A stretch of 64,000 bases of DNA from NCBI GenBank assembly GCA_949291375.1, contig CASEVI010000001.1, positions 194,980 to 258,979 of the forward strand. The letters run 5' to 3'. Shown in pieces: positions 51,836 to 62,972 of this stretch. A program made the position numbers and the translations under genes. The stretch comes from an uncultured bacterium (GTDB lineage Bacteria > Bacillota_I > Bacilli_A > RFN20 > CAG-826). How positions within the stretch are numbered: position 1 is the first letter of the stretch; the number at the start of each line of letters is the position of its first letter. The notes under the pieces are model-generated. The model made no database searches. It had not been told where the DNA came from and saw only the letters and a list, made by a program, of their open reading frames with translations.

Positions 51836-54088
51836 ATGGGAGTTAGTTTCGAAAAGAAAAGAAAAATTTTTCATTTATTTACAAAACATTTTTCTTATTA
51901 TATTCACGTAAATAAGTATAATTATTTAATTCATTTATATAGTGGAAAATATCTAAATGATATCTCTAAAGAGCGTGTCTCAGAAAGATATATGGAAAGA
52001 TATGCTTTTTTAAATGATGAGAAAACTGAAACAATGGACGAAGACTATTATTTTTCTTTTGTAGCTTCCCAATTTGAAGTTGCTCCATTTGGAAAGGGAG
52101 ATAAAAGAAATTCTCCATTTATAATTGAAGGGGAAGATAATGTACCAATTACAAATTTTCTTTTTTATTCTTATAAAATTATTAAAGGCCCTTATGATAA
52201 AAAAAGATACCCTCTACCTTATGTAAAATTTTTAGATAATGATGTAACGACTTTGGTTATTACCTTAAAAGAAGAATATAAGGATGTTTATCTTGAATTA
52301 TATTATGAAATAAGCGAAAAGTTTGATTGTTTAGTCAGATATTCAAAAATTGTTAATAAATCTTCAAGTGATATTAGGGTTAAAAAACTTTCTTCACTTG
52401 AATTAGATTTCCCTTCTTCAAATTATAAAATCCTAGCCTTAAAAGGTACTTGGGGGAATGATACAGAGGTAGAAATTATTCCCTTAAATCATTCGCTTAC
52501 TAAAATTAGTGATAATCATGGGGGCAGAGGTTTTTATTATAATCCAGCTATCGCTTTAGTTTCTAATGATGCTAATTTAGATACTGGTGAGGTTTATGGA
52601 TTTTCATCTTTATATTCAGGTGATTTTTCTTATGAATTTAAAGTCGATGAAATTGATCAAACAAGACTTATTTGTGGATTTAACGATGAAACTTTTGAAT
52701 ATTTTTTAAAGGAAAATGAAGAAATTTATTCTTTTGAGACTGTTCTAACTTATTCAAATAAAGGCATTAATGGAATGACCCATATAATGCATAATTTAAT
52801 TAGGAAAAGAATTTTACCACCTACTAAAAATCTCCAAAAGAATTATATTCTAATTAATTCTTGGGAAGGTTTTTATTTTGATTTTGATACAGAAAAAATC
52901 ATTTCATTAATTGATGAAGCAAAAAAATGCGATATAAATTTAGTTGTTATCGACGACGGATGGTTTAAAAATAGAAATAGTGATACAACTTCATTAGGAG
53001 ATTGGGAAGTTGATGATACTAAAATAGATTTAAAAAAGGTAATTGAACATGCGAAATCTTTAAATATGGAAATTGGGCTTTGGGTAGAACCTGAAATGAT
53101 TTCTCCAATTTCGGATTTATTTAAAAATCATCCAGATTTTGCTTTAATTCCTGAAAATTATAAACACCCAACTTTATTTAGACATCAGTTGGTTTTAGAT
53201 TTAACAAATCCTAATGTTGTTGATTATGTATTTAAAAAAATCAGCAAAGTTTTTGATGATTTTGATATTTCATATGTTAAATGGGATTTTAACCGTTATT
53301 TAACTGAAAGTTATTCCTCTTTTTTACCAAAAGAAAGAAAAAAGGAAACAAATTATCGTTTTATTTTAGGAACTTATGATTTATTAAAGAGATTTAATGA
53401 AAAATATCCAAATATTTTACTCGAGACTTGCTCAGCTGGTGGAGGGAGATTCGATTTAGGAATGCTTTTTTATTCACCACAAATTTGGGGAAGTGATGAA
53501 ACGGATATCGCTTTAAGAGCTTCAATTCAATACTCTAAGAATATTTTTTATCCACTAAGAAGTATTGGTGCACATGTTTCTAATAGAAAAATTGGAAGTG
53601 TTCAAGATAAGGCTTGTTTGGCTTTTTTTGGAACTTTTGGATATGAACTCGATATTACTAAGTTAAATGAACAAGATAAAAAGCAAATTAAATTTTTTAA
53701 TTCATTATTTAAAGATTTTCATCACGTTGTTGAAGATGGGGATTATTATTCGATTTTTTCTCCTTTTGAGAGCAATTATGCTGCATGGGATATTGTTAGC
53801 AAGAATAAAAAAGAATGTTTAGTTTATTTTATGAATTATAAAAAAGAACAAACTAAATCTAGATTTTTAAAAATTAAAGGGCTAGTTCCTAATAAATATT
53901 ATTTTAATTCTTTAACTAACGATATTTATAAGGGTAGTTTTTATATGAATGTTGGCCTTAATTTATCGTGCCCGATGGATCCATATTTTAGCGCTTTATT
54001 TGTATTAAAAGAAATCGATGATATAAGAGCAACAATTTTTAGAAAAACTAAGCAAGTCGATGGAGGAAAAAGAGATAAATTAATGTAA
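51836..54088 (+). CDS. GH36 alpha-galactosidase
   Basis: 750 aa, AAGGAG before the start. Nucleophile Asp484 in YVKWDFNR and acid/base Asp554 in WGSDETD; other hallmarks are VIDDGWF, GLWVEPEMI and ETCSAGGGRFDLGML. Length and order fit the bacterial AgaA/RafA type. It releases galactose from raffinose, melibiose or stachyose. No signal peptide, so it acts on imported sugar. Confidence 0.95.
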   Translation: MGVSFEKKRKIFHLFTKHFSYYIHVNKYNYLIHLYSGKYLNDISKERVSERYMERYAFLNDEKTETMDEDYYFSFVASQFEVAPFGKGDKRNSPFIIEGEDNVPITNFLFYSYKIIKGPYDKKRYPLPYVKFLDNDVTTLVITLKEEYKDVYLELYYEISEKFDCLVRYSKIVNKSSSDIRVKKLSSLELDFPSSNYKILALKGTWGNDTEVEIIPLNHSLTKISDNHGGRGFYYNPAIALVSNDANLDTGEVYGFSSLYSGDFSYEFKVDEIDQTRLICGFNDETFEYFLKENEEIYSFETVLTYSNKGINGMTHIMHNLIRKRILPPTKNLQKNYILINSWEGFYFDFDTEKIISLIDEAKKCDINLVVIDDGWFKNRNSDTTSLGDWEVDDTKIDLKKVIEHAKSLNMEIGLWVEPEMISPISDLFKNHPDFALIPENYKHPTLFRHQLVLDLTNPNVVDYVFKKISKVFDDFDISYVKWDFNRYLTESYSSFLPKERKKETNYRFILGTYDLLKRFNEKYPNILLETCSAGGGRFDLGMLFYSPQIWGSDETDIALRASIQYSKNIFYPLRSIGAHVSNRKIGSVQDKACLAFFGTFGYELDITKLNEQDKKQIKFFNSLFKDFHHVVEDGDYYSIFSPFESNYAAWDIVSKNKKECLVYFMNYKKEQTKSRFLKIKGLVPNKYYFNSLTNDIYKGSFYMNVGLNLSCPMDPYFSALFVLKEIDDIRATIFRKTKQVDGGKRDKLM

Positions 54089-54091
54089 GTT

Positions 54092-57000
54092 ATGGAAAAT
54101 ATTGATTTAGAATTATTAAAAAAACCTATATATGGTTTAAATTTAGAAGATTATTCGGCATATTTTATTTCAACTATTAATAAAGAAAATACAAGAATTT
54201 CCTTAGATGGAGAATGGAAATTCCTTTATTTAGATAAAATAACTGATGAAAATATTTTAAAAAGCGATTATGAAATTAAGGATTTAAAGAATATTTTAGT
54301 TCCTTCACATATTGAATTAAGCGGTTATTCAAAACCTCAATATTTAAACATCATGTACCCTTGGGAAGGATATGAATCTTTAAGTTATGATGAAATCCCT
54401 TCAAAAAACCCGGTTGGAGTTTATTTTAAAGATATTGAAATTAACGATTTAAATTTTGATTATTATATTGAATTTAATGGTTTTGAAAGTGGTTTATATT
54501 TATATATTAATTCTAAATTTGTTGGATATTCATCATTTAATTTCGAAGTATCTAAATTTAAAATTAATGATTTTTTAGTTAAAGGAAAAAATCGTATAAC
54601 AATTTTAGTATTTAAATATTCTTTTGCTTCTTGGTTTAAAGATCAAGATATGTGGAGAATGAGTGGAATTTTTAGAGATGTTAATTTAATAAAAGTTAAC
54701 AAAACTCATTTTAAAGATATTAGCAATAAATCATCATTAAAAGATTTAAGAACTGGTTTATTGGATGTTGATTTTGAAATAGATAATTATAAAAAAGATT
54801 TAACTATTTCTTTATCTTTTTTATACGATAATAAGCAAATATTTTCTACAAATATTCCTTTAAATAATTCTAAAACATGTTTTAAAAAAGAAATTGATAA
54901 GGTAAAACTTCGGAGTGACGAGGAACCCTTTTTATATGTTTTAAAAATTAAATTAAAAGAAAAAGAGAAAATATTAGAAGAAGTTGAACTAAATGTTGGT
55001 TTTAGGAAAATTGAAATTAAAGATGGTGTTCTATTTTTAAATGAAAAACCTTTATTTATAAAAGGAGTTAATAGACATGAATTTGATACTTTTTCTGGAA
55101 GAGTTATTTCTAAAGAAACTACCGAAGAAGATATAAAATTATTAAAAAGAAATAATTTTAATGCTATAAGAACTTCTCATTATCCAGATAATCCGTTTTT
55201 CTATGATTTATGCGATAAATATGGAATTTTAGTTTGCGATGAATGCGCTATAGAAACACATGGAACGTGGAATGGACAAGATTTTAAAAATATTGATTTA
55301 AATAAAGTTTTACCTGGAAACGATGAAAAATATCTTTCATATACATTAAAAAAAGGCGAAGCCTTATTTGAAAGAGATAAAAATCATCCATCTGTTATTA
55401 TGTGGAGCCTAGGAAATGAGTCATGGGTCGGAGAAAATTTTAGAAAATTATATAAATATTTTAAAGAAAAAGATCTTTCTAGACCAATTCACTATGAAGG
55501 AAATTTTGCTTCTAATGCCTATTATGATTTAAGTGATTTTATTTCAAGGATGTATTCAACACCTCAAGAAGTAGGAAAAATTATTGAAAAAGATAATAAA
55601 AAGCCATTTATTTTATGTGAATTTGCTCATTCTATGGGTAATTCTACAGGCAATTTTGATGAATACATGGCTTTAAAAAATAAATATAAAACATTTTCGG
55701 GTGGTTTTATTTGGGATTTTGTTGATCAAGGAATTACCATAAATAACAAAGTTTATTATGGTGGAGATTTTAATGATTATCCAAACGATTCAAATTTCTG
55801 TGCTGATGGACTTTTATTATCTAATCGAAAAGAAACAAATAAATTAAAAGTTGTTAAATACGCTTATCAGCCATTTGATTTTGAAATCAATGAAAAAGGA
55901 GTTAAATTATTAAATAAATATAATTTTAAAAGTACAAATAAATTGAAATTTTATTATTTTTTATTTAAAAATTATGAAGCTATTTTTTCTAAGTCATTTG
56001 AAGTCAATATTTTAGCAGGCGAAGAAAAATATATTCCGCTTGATGTTTCTTCTTATTTAAAAGAAGATGCTTCCTATTTAGTAAGGATTGAAGTTAAATC
56101 TAAGGAAGATAATCTTTTCTTAAAAAAGGGAGAGGAAATTGGATTTGTTGAAAAATATTTAAAAGGAAATATTAATGAATCAATTTATAAAGAAGAAACA
56201 ATTAAAAGTGGTGGCTTGAAATTATTTAAATCTTTAGAGCATATTACAGTTTATAAAGATGATTTTAAAGTTATTTTTAATGGAATAAATATTGATAATG
56301 GTGGATTAGAAGCAATTATTTATGAAAATGATGAACCTTTAATTCATTATCCAGTTTTGCCAACATTATTTAGACCAACAACTGATAATGATGAAAAGAT
56401 CGAAAAATATTTTAATTCTTTCTATTTCGGCGCCTCTTTTTATCCATTATATAATCCATTTAAAAAACCTTTAAAAATAATAAAGAATAGTGAAGATGAA
56501 GTAATAATTGAATTTAACTATTCTATGTTAACATCACTTTTTGGTACCACGTTTAAAGTTATTTATCATGTTTATTCTTCAAAAACGATTAAAGTAGAGA
56601 TGGAATATATACCTTCAAAAATATTACCTCCTCCACCTTTAATTGGGTTAAGATTTATTTTTGATAAAAATATAAATGAATTTTCTTATGAAGGGATTGG
56701 TGAAGGAGATTCTTATTCTGATCGCTATAAAGGATTAAAGCATGGAATATTTGAAAGTGATGTAAATAATGAATATATTCCTTATTCTAAACCTCAAGAA
56801 TGTGGAAATCATATCTTTACGAATAAGGTAAATATTCGTTTCCCTCATTATAATTTATCTTTTATCGCCTTAAATAAAACTTTTGAATTTAAATTTTTAC
56901 CTTATAATGAATTTGAGTTAGAGGTTGCAAAAAGAAATGACGAACTTGTTTCTAAAAAAAATTATTTAACAATCATAGCTATTAACAAAGGAGTAGGTGG

Positions 57001-57094
57001 AGATAATTCTTGGGGTGCAAAAGTTCATGATGATTATTTAGTTAAAAAGAAGAAACAGTATTTATCATTTTTAATTAAAAAAGAAGAATTATAG
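54092..57094 (+). CDS. GH2 beta-galactosidase (LacZ-like)
   Basis: 1,000 aa, close to E. coli LacZ (1,023). Acid/base Glu443 in MWSLGNES and nucleophile Glu510 in ILCEFAHSMGNSTGN; also KGVNRHEFD and RTSHYPDNPFFYDLCDKYG. The C-terminal Bgal_small_N domain (GLEAIIYENDEPLI, RPTTDND) is present. It starts 3 bases after the alpha-galactosidase stop without a separate ribosome site, so translation is coupled. It allows lactose-type beta-galactosides to be used through the same operon. Confidence 0.95.
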   Translation: MENIDLELLKKPIYGLNLEDYSAYFISTINKENTRISLDGEWKFLYLDKITDENILKSDYEIKDLKNILVPSHIELSGYSKPQYLNIMYPWEGYESLSYDEIPSKNPVGVYFKDIEINDLNFDYYIEFNGFESGLYLYINSKFVGYSSFNFEVSKFKINDFLVKGKNRITILVFKYSFASWFKDQDMWRMSGIFRDVNLIKVNKTHFKDISNKSSLKDLRTGLLDVDFEIDNYKKDLTISLSFLYDNKQIFSTNIPLNNSKTCFKKEIDKVKLRSDEEPFLYVLKIKLKEKEKILEEVELNVGFRKIEIKDGVLFLNEKPLFIKGVNRHEFDTFSGRVISKETTEEDIKLLKRNNFNAIRTSHYPDNPFFYDLCDKYGILVCDECAIETHGTWNGQDFKNIDLNKVLPGNDEKYLSYTLKKGEALFERDKNHPSVIMWSLGNESWVGENFRKLYKYFKEKDLSRPIHYEGNFASNAYYDLSDFISRMYSTPQEVGKIIEKDNKKPFILCEFAHSMGNSTGNFDEYMALKNKYKTFSGGFIWDFVDQGITINNKVYYGGDFNDYPNDSNFCADGLLLSNRKETNKLKVVKYAYQPFDFEINEKGVKLLNKYNFKSTNKLKFYYFLFKNYEAIFSKSFEVNILAGEEKYIPLDVSSYLKEDASYLVRIEVKSKEDNLFLKKGEEIGFVEKYLKGNINESIYKEETIKSGGLKLFKSLEHITVYKDDFKVIFNGINIDNGGLEAIIYENDEPLIHYPVLPTLFRPTTDNDEKIEKYFNSFYFGASFYPLYNPFKKPLKIIKNSEDEVIIEFNYSMLTSLFGTTFKVIYHVYSSKTIKVEMEYIPSKILPPPPLIGLRFIFDKNINEFSYEGIGEGDSYSDRYKGLKHGIFESDVNNEYIPYSKPQECGNHIFTNKVNIRFPHYNLSFIALNKTFEFKFLPYNEFELEVAKRNDELVSKKNYLTIIAINKGVGGDNSWGAKVHDDYLVKKKKQYLSFLIKKEEL

Positions 57095-57133
57095 ATTAAA
57101 AAATTTAAAAATATAGAAAGAAAAGTAATAAAA

Positions 57134-60100
57134 ATGGAAGAAACAAAAAAATATCAAACACCAATTAATATTTTTGTTGAAGGTAAGAGTGTATTTTCTT
57201 ATCTCCATTTTTATGAATCTTATAATTTGATTGAAAAAGTAAAAGTAGTTAATTCTTATTTCCTTCCTTTTTCTTCATTAACCTTAAAAATTTATACTTT
57301 GAATAATGAATATTTAAAAGTTGATGATATTTTTATTCCATTATTAAAAGAAAAAGAGGAAATAAGTTTAACTTCTTTTAATATTAAATTCGATAAAGAA
57401 AAATTAAAAAATATTGTTTTAGCAAAAGATATTAGATTATATTTTGAAATAATTAATGAAAATAATGAGATATTAGTTAGTTCATTCTTTAATATTAAAC
57501 TTATTTCACCATTTTTATTTTCTTTATCTTTTTTTGATTATCCTTCTCTTTCTTCTTTTATTACTCCCAATAATAAATATATTAAAAATTTAGCATATAA
57601 TTCTAAAATAAAGTTAAAAGAATTATATAATTTTGATAATTTTTTTAATTATCAAAATTATGATTTAGAAGATATCTATAACGAATTAGAAATTTTATAT
57701 AATGAATTTAAAAAATTAGATGTTTCGCTTGTTAATTTACCTATTAATTATTTAATAAATGGTATAAAAATAAGAAGAGATGAAGAGATATATTTTTCTA
57801 AAAGAGGGACAGAGTTAGATTTAGCACTCTTTTTTAGTGGATTAATCGAATATTTTTTGTATTCTCCTTTACTTATTTTTTCTAAAAATAATGTAATGAT
57901 AGGAATATGGACTACTTCAAATATTTCTTATTCCCCTTTATTAACTTCTAAAGATGATATTTCTTTATATTTATCAATAAATAAAATAATACCTCTTTCA
58001 ATAACTTCTATTTTTAATAAAAAAGCTAAATTTAAAGAAAATATTTTAGAAACTAAAAAATATCTTTTAAATGAAGAAGACATTTTATTATTAGATATAA
58101 AAGCTTGTCGAAAAAATCATTATTATCCTTTAGAAGAGGATATTTTAAATAAAGAAGATATTGATAAAATAGCTTTTAATAAAGAAAGTTTATCTTTAAA
58201 AGATGTTAATTTAAAATCTAGCGAAATTAAAAATGAATTTTATAAAAATAAGGATCGTTTTTCTTATTGGGAAAGAAAATTATTAGATCTATCGAAAAAT
58301 AATAAACTGATTAATATGAAAATTGGAACTAATAACTTCCAAGTTTTAACTTCATCTATTTATGATCTATCTTATATATTGATGTCTAATTTAGATAATC
58401 GCTTCACATTACTTTTTAAAAATGATGAAAATATACCATCATCATCTAAAAAACATATTTATGAAATAAAAAATGATTTAAAAATAAAAAATAGATGCGA
58501 TGAGTTTATTTTAAAAAATAAGCTTGAAGTTTTATTAAACGAAAAAGAATATTTTACTTCACTCCCATCTTTATATCGTAAAGTTTATAGCGAAGAAGAA
58601 GAAACTGGCTCAAATACATTATTTATTGCATTTGGAGTTGTCACGTGGAAAGAAAACTTTGCCTCTAAATCAACTTTTAATGCCCCAATATTACTTTTAC
58701 CTATTGAAATTAAGAAAAATAAATCAAAACTTTTTGAAATTAAAGCGCTAGATCAAGAACCATTTTTAAATACTTCCTTTTTAGCTTATTTAAAAGATGA
58801 ATTCGCTTTAGATTTACAATTTTCTAATGATTTACCTAGAAAAAGTGATAATGTTGACGTTATTGATTTAAATAAAATAATTTCAGAATTTAAAAAGAAT
58901 TTATTATCCTTTAAAGGATTTAAAATTAGTGAGACAGCATTTATTGGTCGTTTTTCTTTTTCAAAATATATTATGTGGAATGATATTAGAAATAGAAAAA
59001 ATGAAATGTTAAAAAATCCAATTATTAAATCATTTTTAAATGGTAAAAAAGAACGGGAAAGTCCAAAAAAATTTGATGCTTCTGATATAGATAATTTTTT
59101 GAATTTAAAAAATGTTGCTATACCATTAAGTTCAGATTCAAGTCAAATAGAGGCTATAATTAACTCATCAAACGGACAGTCTTTTGTAATGATAGGGCCT
59201 CCAGGAACTGGAAAATCTCAAACGATTACAAATATTATAGTTAATGCTTTATATAATAATAAGAAAGTTCTTTTCTGTAGTGAGAAAAAAGCAGCTTTGG
59301 ATGTTGTATATTCTCGTTTAAAAGAAGTTAAAGTTGATCCATTTTGTTTAGAACTTCATTCAAATAAACAAGATAAAAAAAATGTCTTATCATCTTTAGA
59401 AAAAGTTTTGGAATTAGGTGAAATCGCAAAAAAGAAGGAATTTTCATCCTTAATAGACAATATAAATTATTTGAAAAATGATTTTAAAGAAATAATTAAG
59501 AAAGTTCATTTTAAAAACGCTTATCCTCTTTCTTTATATGATGCTATTTTAAAATTTGAAAAATATAAAGATGAAAAGGGTGAAGAATTTTTTATAAGTG
59601 ATCAATTTATTGATAATTTTACGAAAACAAAAGAAGAAAATATCGATAACTTATTTATTAAAGGTCAAACTTATCAAAAAGCTTTTAATGAGTTTAAAGA
59701 AAACAATCCGTTTTTTATTGTTGAACTTCGTGATTATTCATTACAAGTGAAAAATGATTTAAAAAGCTCATTACAATTAACAATCGATGAATTTGAAAAA
59801 TTTATAATTAATTATAAAAAATTAAATAAATCCTTAAAAATTGAAAATTTAGATGACAAGATAATTTCTCAAATTTACAACCTTTTCGATTATTTAAAAG
59901 TCGAGGAAGTTTATTTTAATTTGCTAAATGAGGATAGTTATCTTTTAAAATTAAAAAAACTTAAAGACATGATTCTTTTAGAAAATGATTTTGTTAACGA
60001 GCGGTCTTCTTTAAGAAGAGTTTTTGATGAATCTATTGAGAAAAATGATTTTAAGCAACTTTATTTATCGTATGAAAATTCAAAAAATTCAAATTTTTTA

Positions 60101-62917
60101 AAAAAATTCTTTACTCAAACAAAAATTTTAAGAGAGTTAAAGAAAAAATCATTTAATCCTAAAGAAATAAACAAAAATAATTTAGAAAAATATTTAGTAT
60201 TGTTAAAAAAACACAATTTGAATAAACCTATTATTAATAAAAATTCGATTTTGATTGAATCGCTTATTCCTTCTGATTACTTTAGGAATGATAAAAATGA
60301 TTATAATAAAATTCTCAACAAAATTGGTGCAACAATTGATTTTTCAAAAATTATCGAAAAGATTTCATATGGAAAGCTTGATAATAAGTTATTTATAAAA
60401 TATATATACGAATTATATGAAGAAAAGGCTTCCAAAGAAACGATAGAAAATTATCAATCAGGGTATGAAATTATTAAAGATAACTTATTTAAACTTTCAT
60501 CAATTTTTAAATTTAATTTTAATAAATTTAAAAACTGTGAAAGCATTACAAATCTTTTTGAAAACCTTAAAGAAATATACAACCACATTGATTTATTACA
60601 AGATTGGTGTGAACTTTTGAATATTTTTGATTGTTTTGATAATTACTCTTTGAAAAATATTAAAGACGAATATTTAAAATGCCTTGATTTTAATTCGATA
60701 AGCAAAAGATTTTATAAAGCTTTATATAAAAGAATAATAGAGAAATTGATAAATAAAAATCATTTAGAAAAATTTAATGGAGAAAATTTAAATTTAGAAA
60801 GAATCAGTTATCAAAAATTAGATAATACCTATAAAAAAGATGTAATAAATGAAGTTGTAGCTAAATTAAGTTCATCTTTACCAATTTCTTATAAAAATAG
60901 TGTTAACTCATCCGAAGTTGGAATATTAAAAAAAGCTATAAAAAGTAATGGTAGAGGGATGAGCCTAAGAAAAATATTATCTTTAATTAGTGAAACGCTT
61001 TTAAATATTACACCTTGTATTCTTGTTTCACCTTTAAGCTGCGCAAAATATTTAGATCCAGAGCTATATCATTTTGATTTAATCATTTTTGATGAAGCTT
61101 CACAAATTCCTACTTCGAGTGCAATAGGAGTTATCTCAAGAGGCGATTCTTTGCTTATAGCAGGAGATGATAAGCAACTTCCTCCAACATCTTTTTTTGA
61201 TAAACAAGCAAATGATGATGAAGATGAATTATTTATTTCTGATTTAGAGTCAATTTTAGATGATGCGATTGCAGCTTCTTTCCCAATAAAAAAACTTTTA
61301 TATCATTATAGAAGTAAAAATGAATCTTTAATCGCATTTTCCAATAATAAATTTTATAATAACGAACTTTATACTTTCCCTTCAATCGACGATGTTTATT
61401 CAAAAGTTCATTTTAAATTCGTTAATGGTACTTATGATTTGGGGAGAAGTGCTACAAACATTGAAGAAGCTAAGGCGATTATTAATGATTTAATTTTTAG
61501 AATTAAAAACGATAATTTTAACCATAGTTTTGGCGTTATTACTTTTTCTATTCACCAAATGGAATTAATTCAAAAAATGTTAGAAGAAAATATTGAAAAA
61601 GATAAAGAACTTTTTGAAAAAGTCTCATCATTAAATGAGCCAATTTTTGTTAAAAATTTGGAAAATGTTCAAGGAGATGAAAGAGACATTATTTATTTAT
61701 CCATTTGTTATGGTAGAGATAAAAACGGAAGATTTGTTCAAAATTTTGGGCCTATTAATAATTTAGGCGGATATAGAAGATTAAATGTTGCGATAACAAG
61801 AAGCCGTGAAGAAATGTATGTTTATTCTTCCATTACTTATAATGAGATAAATTTAAGTAAAACAAATTCTCAAGGTGTTAAATATCTAAAAGAATTTTTA
61901 GAATATGCACAATATGGAATCAAAACACTTACATCTTCAAGTTCTTCTTATTTAATAAAAGAAGGAGTTGAAAATTATTTAGCAGCCGATTTAAAAATAA
62001 AAGGATACGAAGTTGTTACTCATTTAGGAACTTCTAAATTTAAAATTGACATTGCTATTGTTAATCCGAATAACAAAAATAAATATCTTTTAGCAATAAT
62101 TATGGATTCATATTCATATATTTCTACTCCAACAGTTGAAGATAGAAATATTATTCAATTTAATAAACTGTCCTCTTTGGGGTGGAAAGTATTAATGGTT
62201 TGGACGCTTGATTATTTTAATAACCGAACAAAAGTATTAAAAGTAATTGATGATGAAATAAAAAAAGCACTTGATGAAAACGCTAGTAGTAATACTTATT
62301 TAGATACTGATTTTTCTTCACTTTCTTTTAAAAAGGTTGAAAAGAAAGAAGAAAGTGCTTTAAAACCTTATTTAATTTTTACTTTAAAAAATTTATACAA
62401 CGAAAAACAATTTTTAAATCCTAAAAATAGAAAAAAAATTTATAAAATAATTAAAAACATAATTGATGTAGAATATCCAATTTCTAAATCAATATTAATT
62501 AAAAAAATCTATTATTTATTCCAAATTAAAAGGAAAAATCGAGAAAATAGTGAGTTAACTAATTATTTTATTGCCAAGTTAAATAATCCAAATAATTATT
62601 CTTATTATGTCGATAATATTTTTTATTTTAAAGATGGGATGGATGATTTTAAGATTGATTTTTATCGAAAAGCTGATGATCGAAATATTGAAGATATTCC
62701 CAAAGAAGAAATAGAAGTATTAATAATAGAGCTTTTAAAAAGAGATATTTCAATTGAAAAAGAGTCTTTAAAAAAAGAAATTGTTAAAAAATTTGGTTTT
62801 AAATCAAAAACTAAAAAGATTGATGATTGCTTAGAGTTTGTAATTAATTACATGATAAAAGATAAAAATGAAATAAAATTAAATAAAAATAATTATTTAG
62901 AATTAACAATAAAATAA
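57134..62917 (+). CDS. Giant DUF4011-type SF1 helicase with C-terminal REase-like domain
   Basis: 1,927 aa. The N-terminus (about 1-370) is beta-rich. DUF4011-like motif WERKLLDLSKNNKLINMK follows. Helicase motifs: Walker A GPPGTGKS at 688-695, motif II Asp1320-Glu1321 (FDEASQIP), GDDKQLPPTSF, LENVQGDERDII and VAITRSREEMYVY. A Lys/Asn-rich helical region (about 790-1,200) splits the core. The C-terminal MTES_1575/Vsr-like nuclease fold is recognisable (KFKIDIAIV Asp1639, IIMDSYSY Asp1658, LGWKVLMVW), but the usual Glu two residues before Asp1658 is Ile1656, so cleavage activity is doubtful. A final ~200-residue DUF3320-like helical tail follows. Such proteins are frequent in defence and accessory regions. 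Confidence 0.85.
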   Translation: MEETKKYQTPINIFVEGKSVFSYLHFYESYNLIEKVKVVNSYFLPFSSLTLKIYTLNNEYLKVDDIFIPLLKEKEEISLTSFNIKFDKEKLKNIVLAKDIRLYFEIINENNEILVSSFFNIKLISPFLFSLSFFDYPSLSSFITPNNKYIKNLAYNSKIKLKELYNFDNFFNYQNYDLEDIYNELEILYNEFKKLDVSLVNLPINYLINGIKIRRDEEIYFSKRGTELDLALFFSGLIEYFLYSPLLIFSKNNVMIGIWTTSNISYSPLLTSKDDISLYLSINKIIPLSITSIFNKKAKFKENILETKKYLLNEEDILLLDIKACRKNHYYPLEEDILNKEDIDKIAFNKESLSLKDVNLKSSEIKNEFYKNKDRFSYWERKLLDLSKNNKLINMKIGTNNFQVLTSSIYDLSYILMSNLDNRFTLLFKNDENIPSSSKKHIYEIKNDLKIKNRCDEFILKNKLEVLLNEKEYFTSLPSLYRKVYSEEEETGSNTLFIAFGVVTWKENFASKSTFNAPILLLPIEIKKNKSKLFEIKALDQEPFLNTSFLAYLKDEFALDLQFSNDLPRKSDNVDVIDLNKIISEFKKNLLSFKGFKISETAFIGRFSFSKYIMWNDIRNRKNEMLKNPIIKSFLNGKKERESPKKFDASDIDNFLNLKNVAIPLSSDSSQIEAIINSSNGQSFVMIGPPGTGKSQTITNIIVNALYNNKKVLFCSEKKAALDVVYSRLKEVKVDPFCLELHSNKQDKKNVLSSLEKVLELGEIAKKKEFSSLIDNINYLKNDFKEIIKKVHFKNAYPLSLYDAILKFEKYKDEKGEEFFISDQFIDNFTKTKEENIDNLFIKGQTYQKAFNEFKENNPFFIVELRDYSLQVKNDLKSSLQLTIDEFEKFIINYKKLNKSLKIENLDDKIISQIYNLFDYLKVEEVYFNLLNEDSYLLKLKKLKDMILLENDFVNERSSLRRVFDESIEKNDFKQLYLSYENSKNSNFLKKFFTQTKILRELKKKSFNPKEINKNNLEKYLVLLKKHNLNKPIINKNSILIESLIPSDYFRNDKNDYNKILNKIGATIDFSKIIEKISYGKLDNKLFIKYIYELYEEKASKETIENYQSGYEIIKDNLFKLSSIFKFNFNKFKNCESITNLFENLKEIYNHIDLLQDWCELLNIFDCFDNYSLKNIKDEYLKCLDFNSISKRFYKALYKRIIEKLINKNHLEKFNGENLNLERISYQKLDNTYKKDVINEVVAKLSSSLPISYKNSVNSSEVGILKKAIKSNGRGMSLRKILSLISETLLNITPCILVSPLSCAKYLDPELYHFDLIIFDEASQIPTSSAIGVISRGDSLLIAGDDKQLPPTSFFDKQANDDEDELFISDLESILDDAIAASFPIKKLLYHYRSKNESLIAFSNNKFYNNELYTFPSIDDVYSKVHFKFVNGTYDLGRSATNIEEAKAIINDLIFRIKNDNFNHSFGVITFSIHQMELIQKMLEENIEKDKELFEKVSSLNEPIFVKNLENVQGDERDIIYLSICYGRDKNGRFVQNFGPINNLGGYRRLNVAITRSREEMYVYSSITYNEINLSKTNSQGVKYLKEFLEYAQYGIKTLTSSSSSYLIKEGVENYLAADLKIKGYEVVTHLGTSKFKIDIAIVNPNNKNKYLLAIIMDSYSYISTPTVEDRNIIQFNKLSSLGWKVLMVWTLDYFNNRTKVLKVIDDEIKKALDENASSNTYLDTDFSSLSFKKVEKKEESALKPYLIFTLKNLYNEKQFLNPKNRKKIYKIIKNIIDVEYPISKSILIKKIYYLFQIKRKNRENSELTNYFIAKLNNPNNYSYYVDNIFYFKDGMDDFKIDFYRKADDRNIEDIPKEEIEVLIIELLKRDISIEKESLKKEIVKKFGFKSKTKKIDDCLEFVINYMIKDKNEIKLNKNNYLELTIK

Positions 62918-62947
62918 AAACTGTTAGAAAGATTTCTAGCAGTTTTT
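62916..62947. terminator. Bidirectional terminator between convergent genes
   Basis: AAAAACTGTTAGAA / TTCTAGCAGTTTTT (one G-U pair) with flanking A and T runs, usable from both strands. It lies between the helicase and the convergent lipoprotein gene. Confidence 0.75.
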
Positions 62948-62972
62948 ATTTATATAATGTTTAAATATTTAA

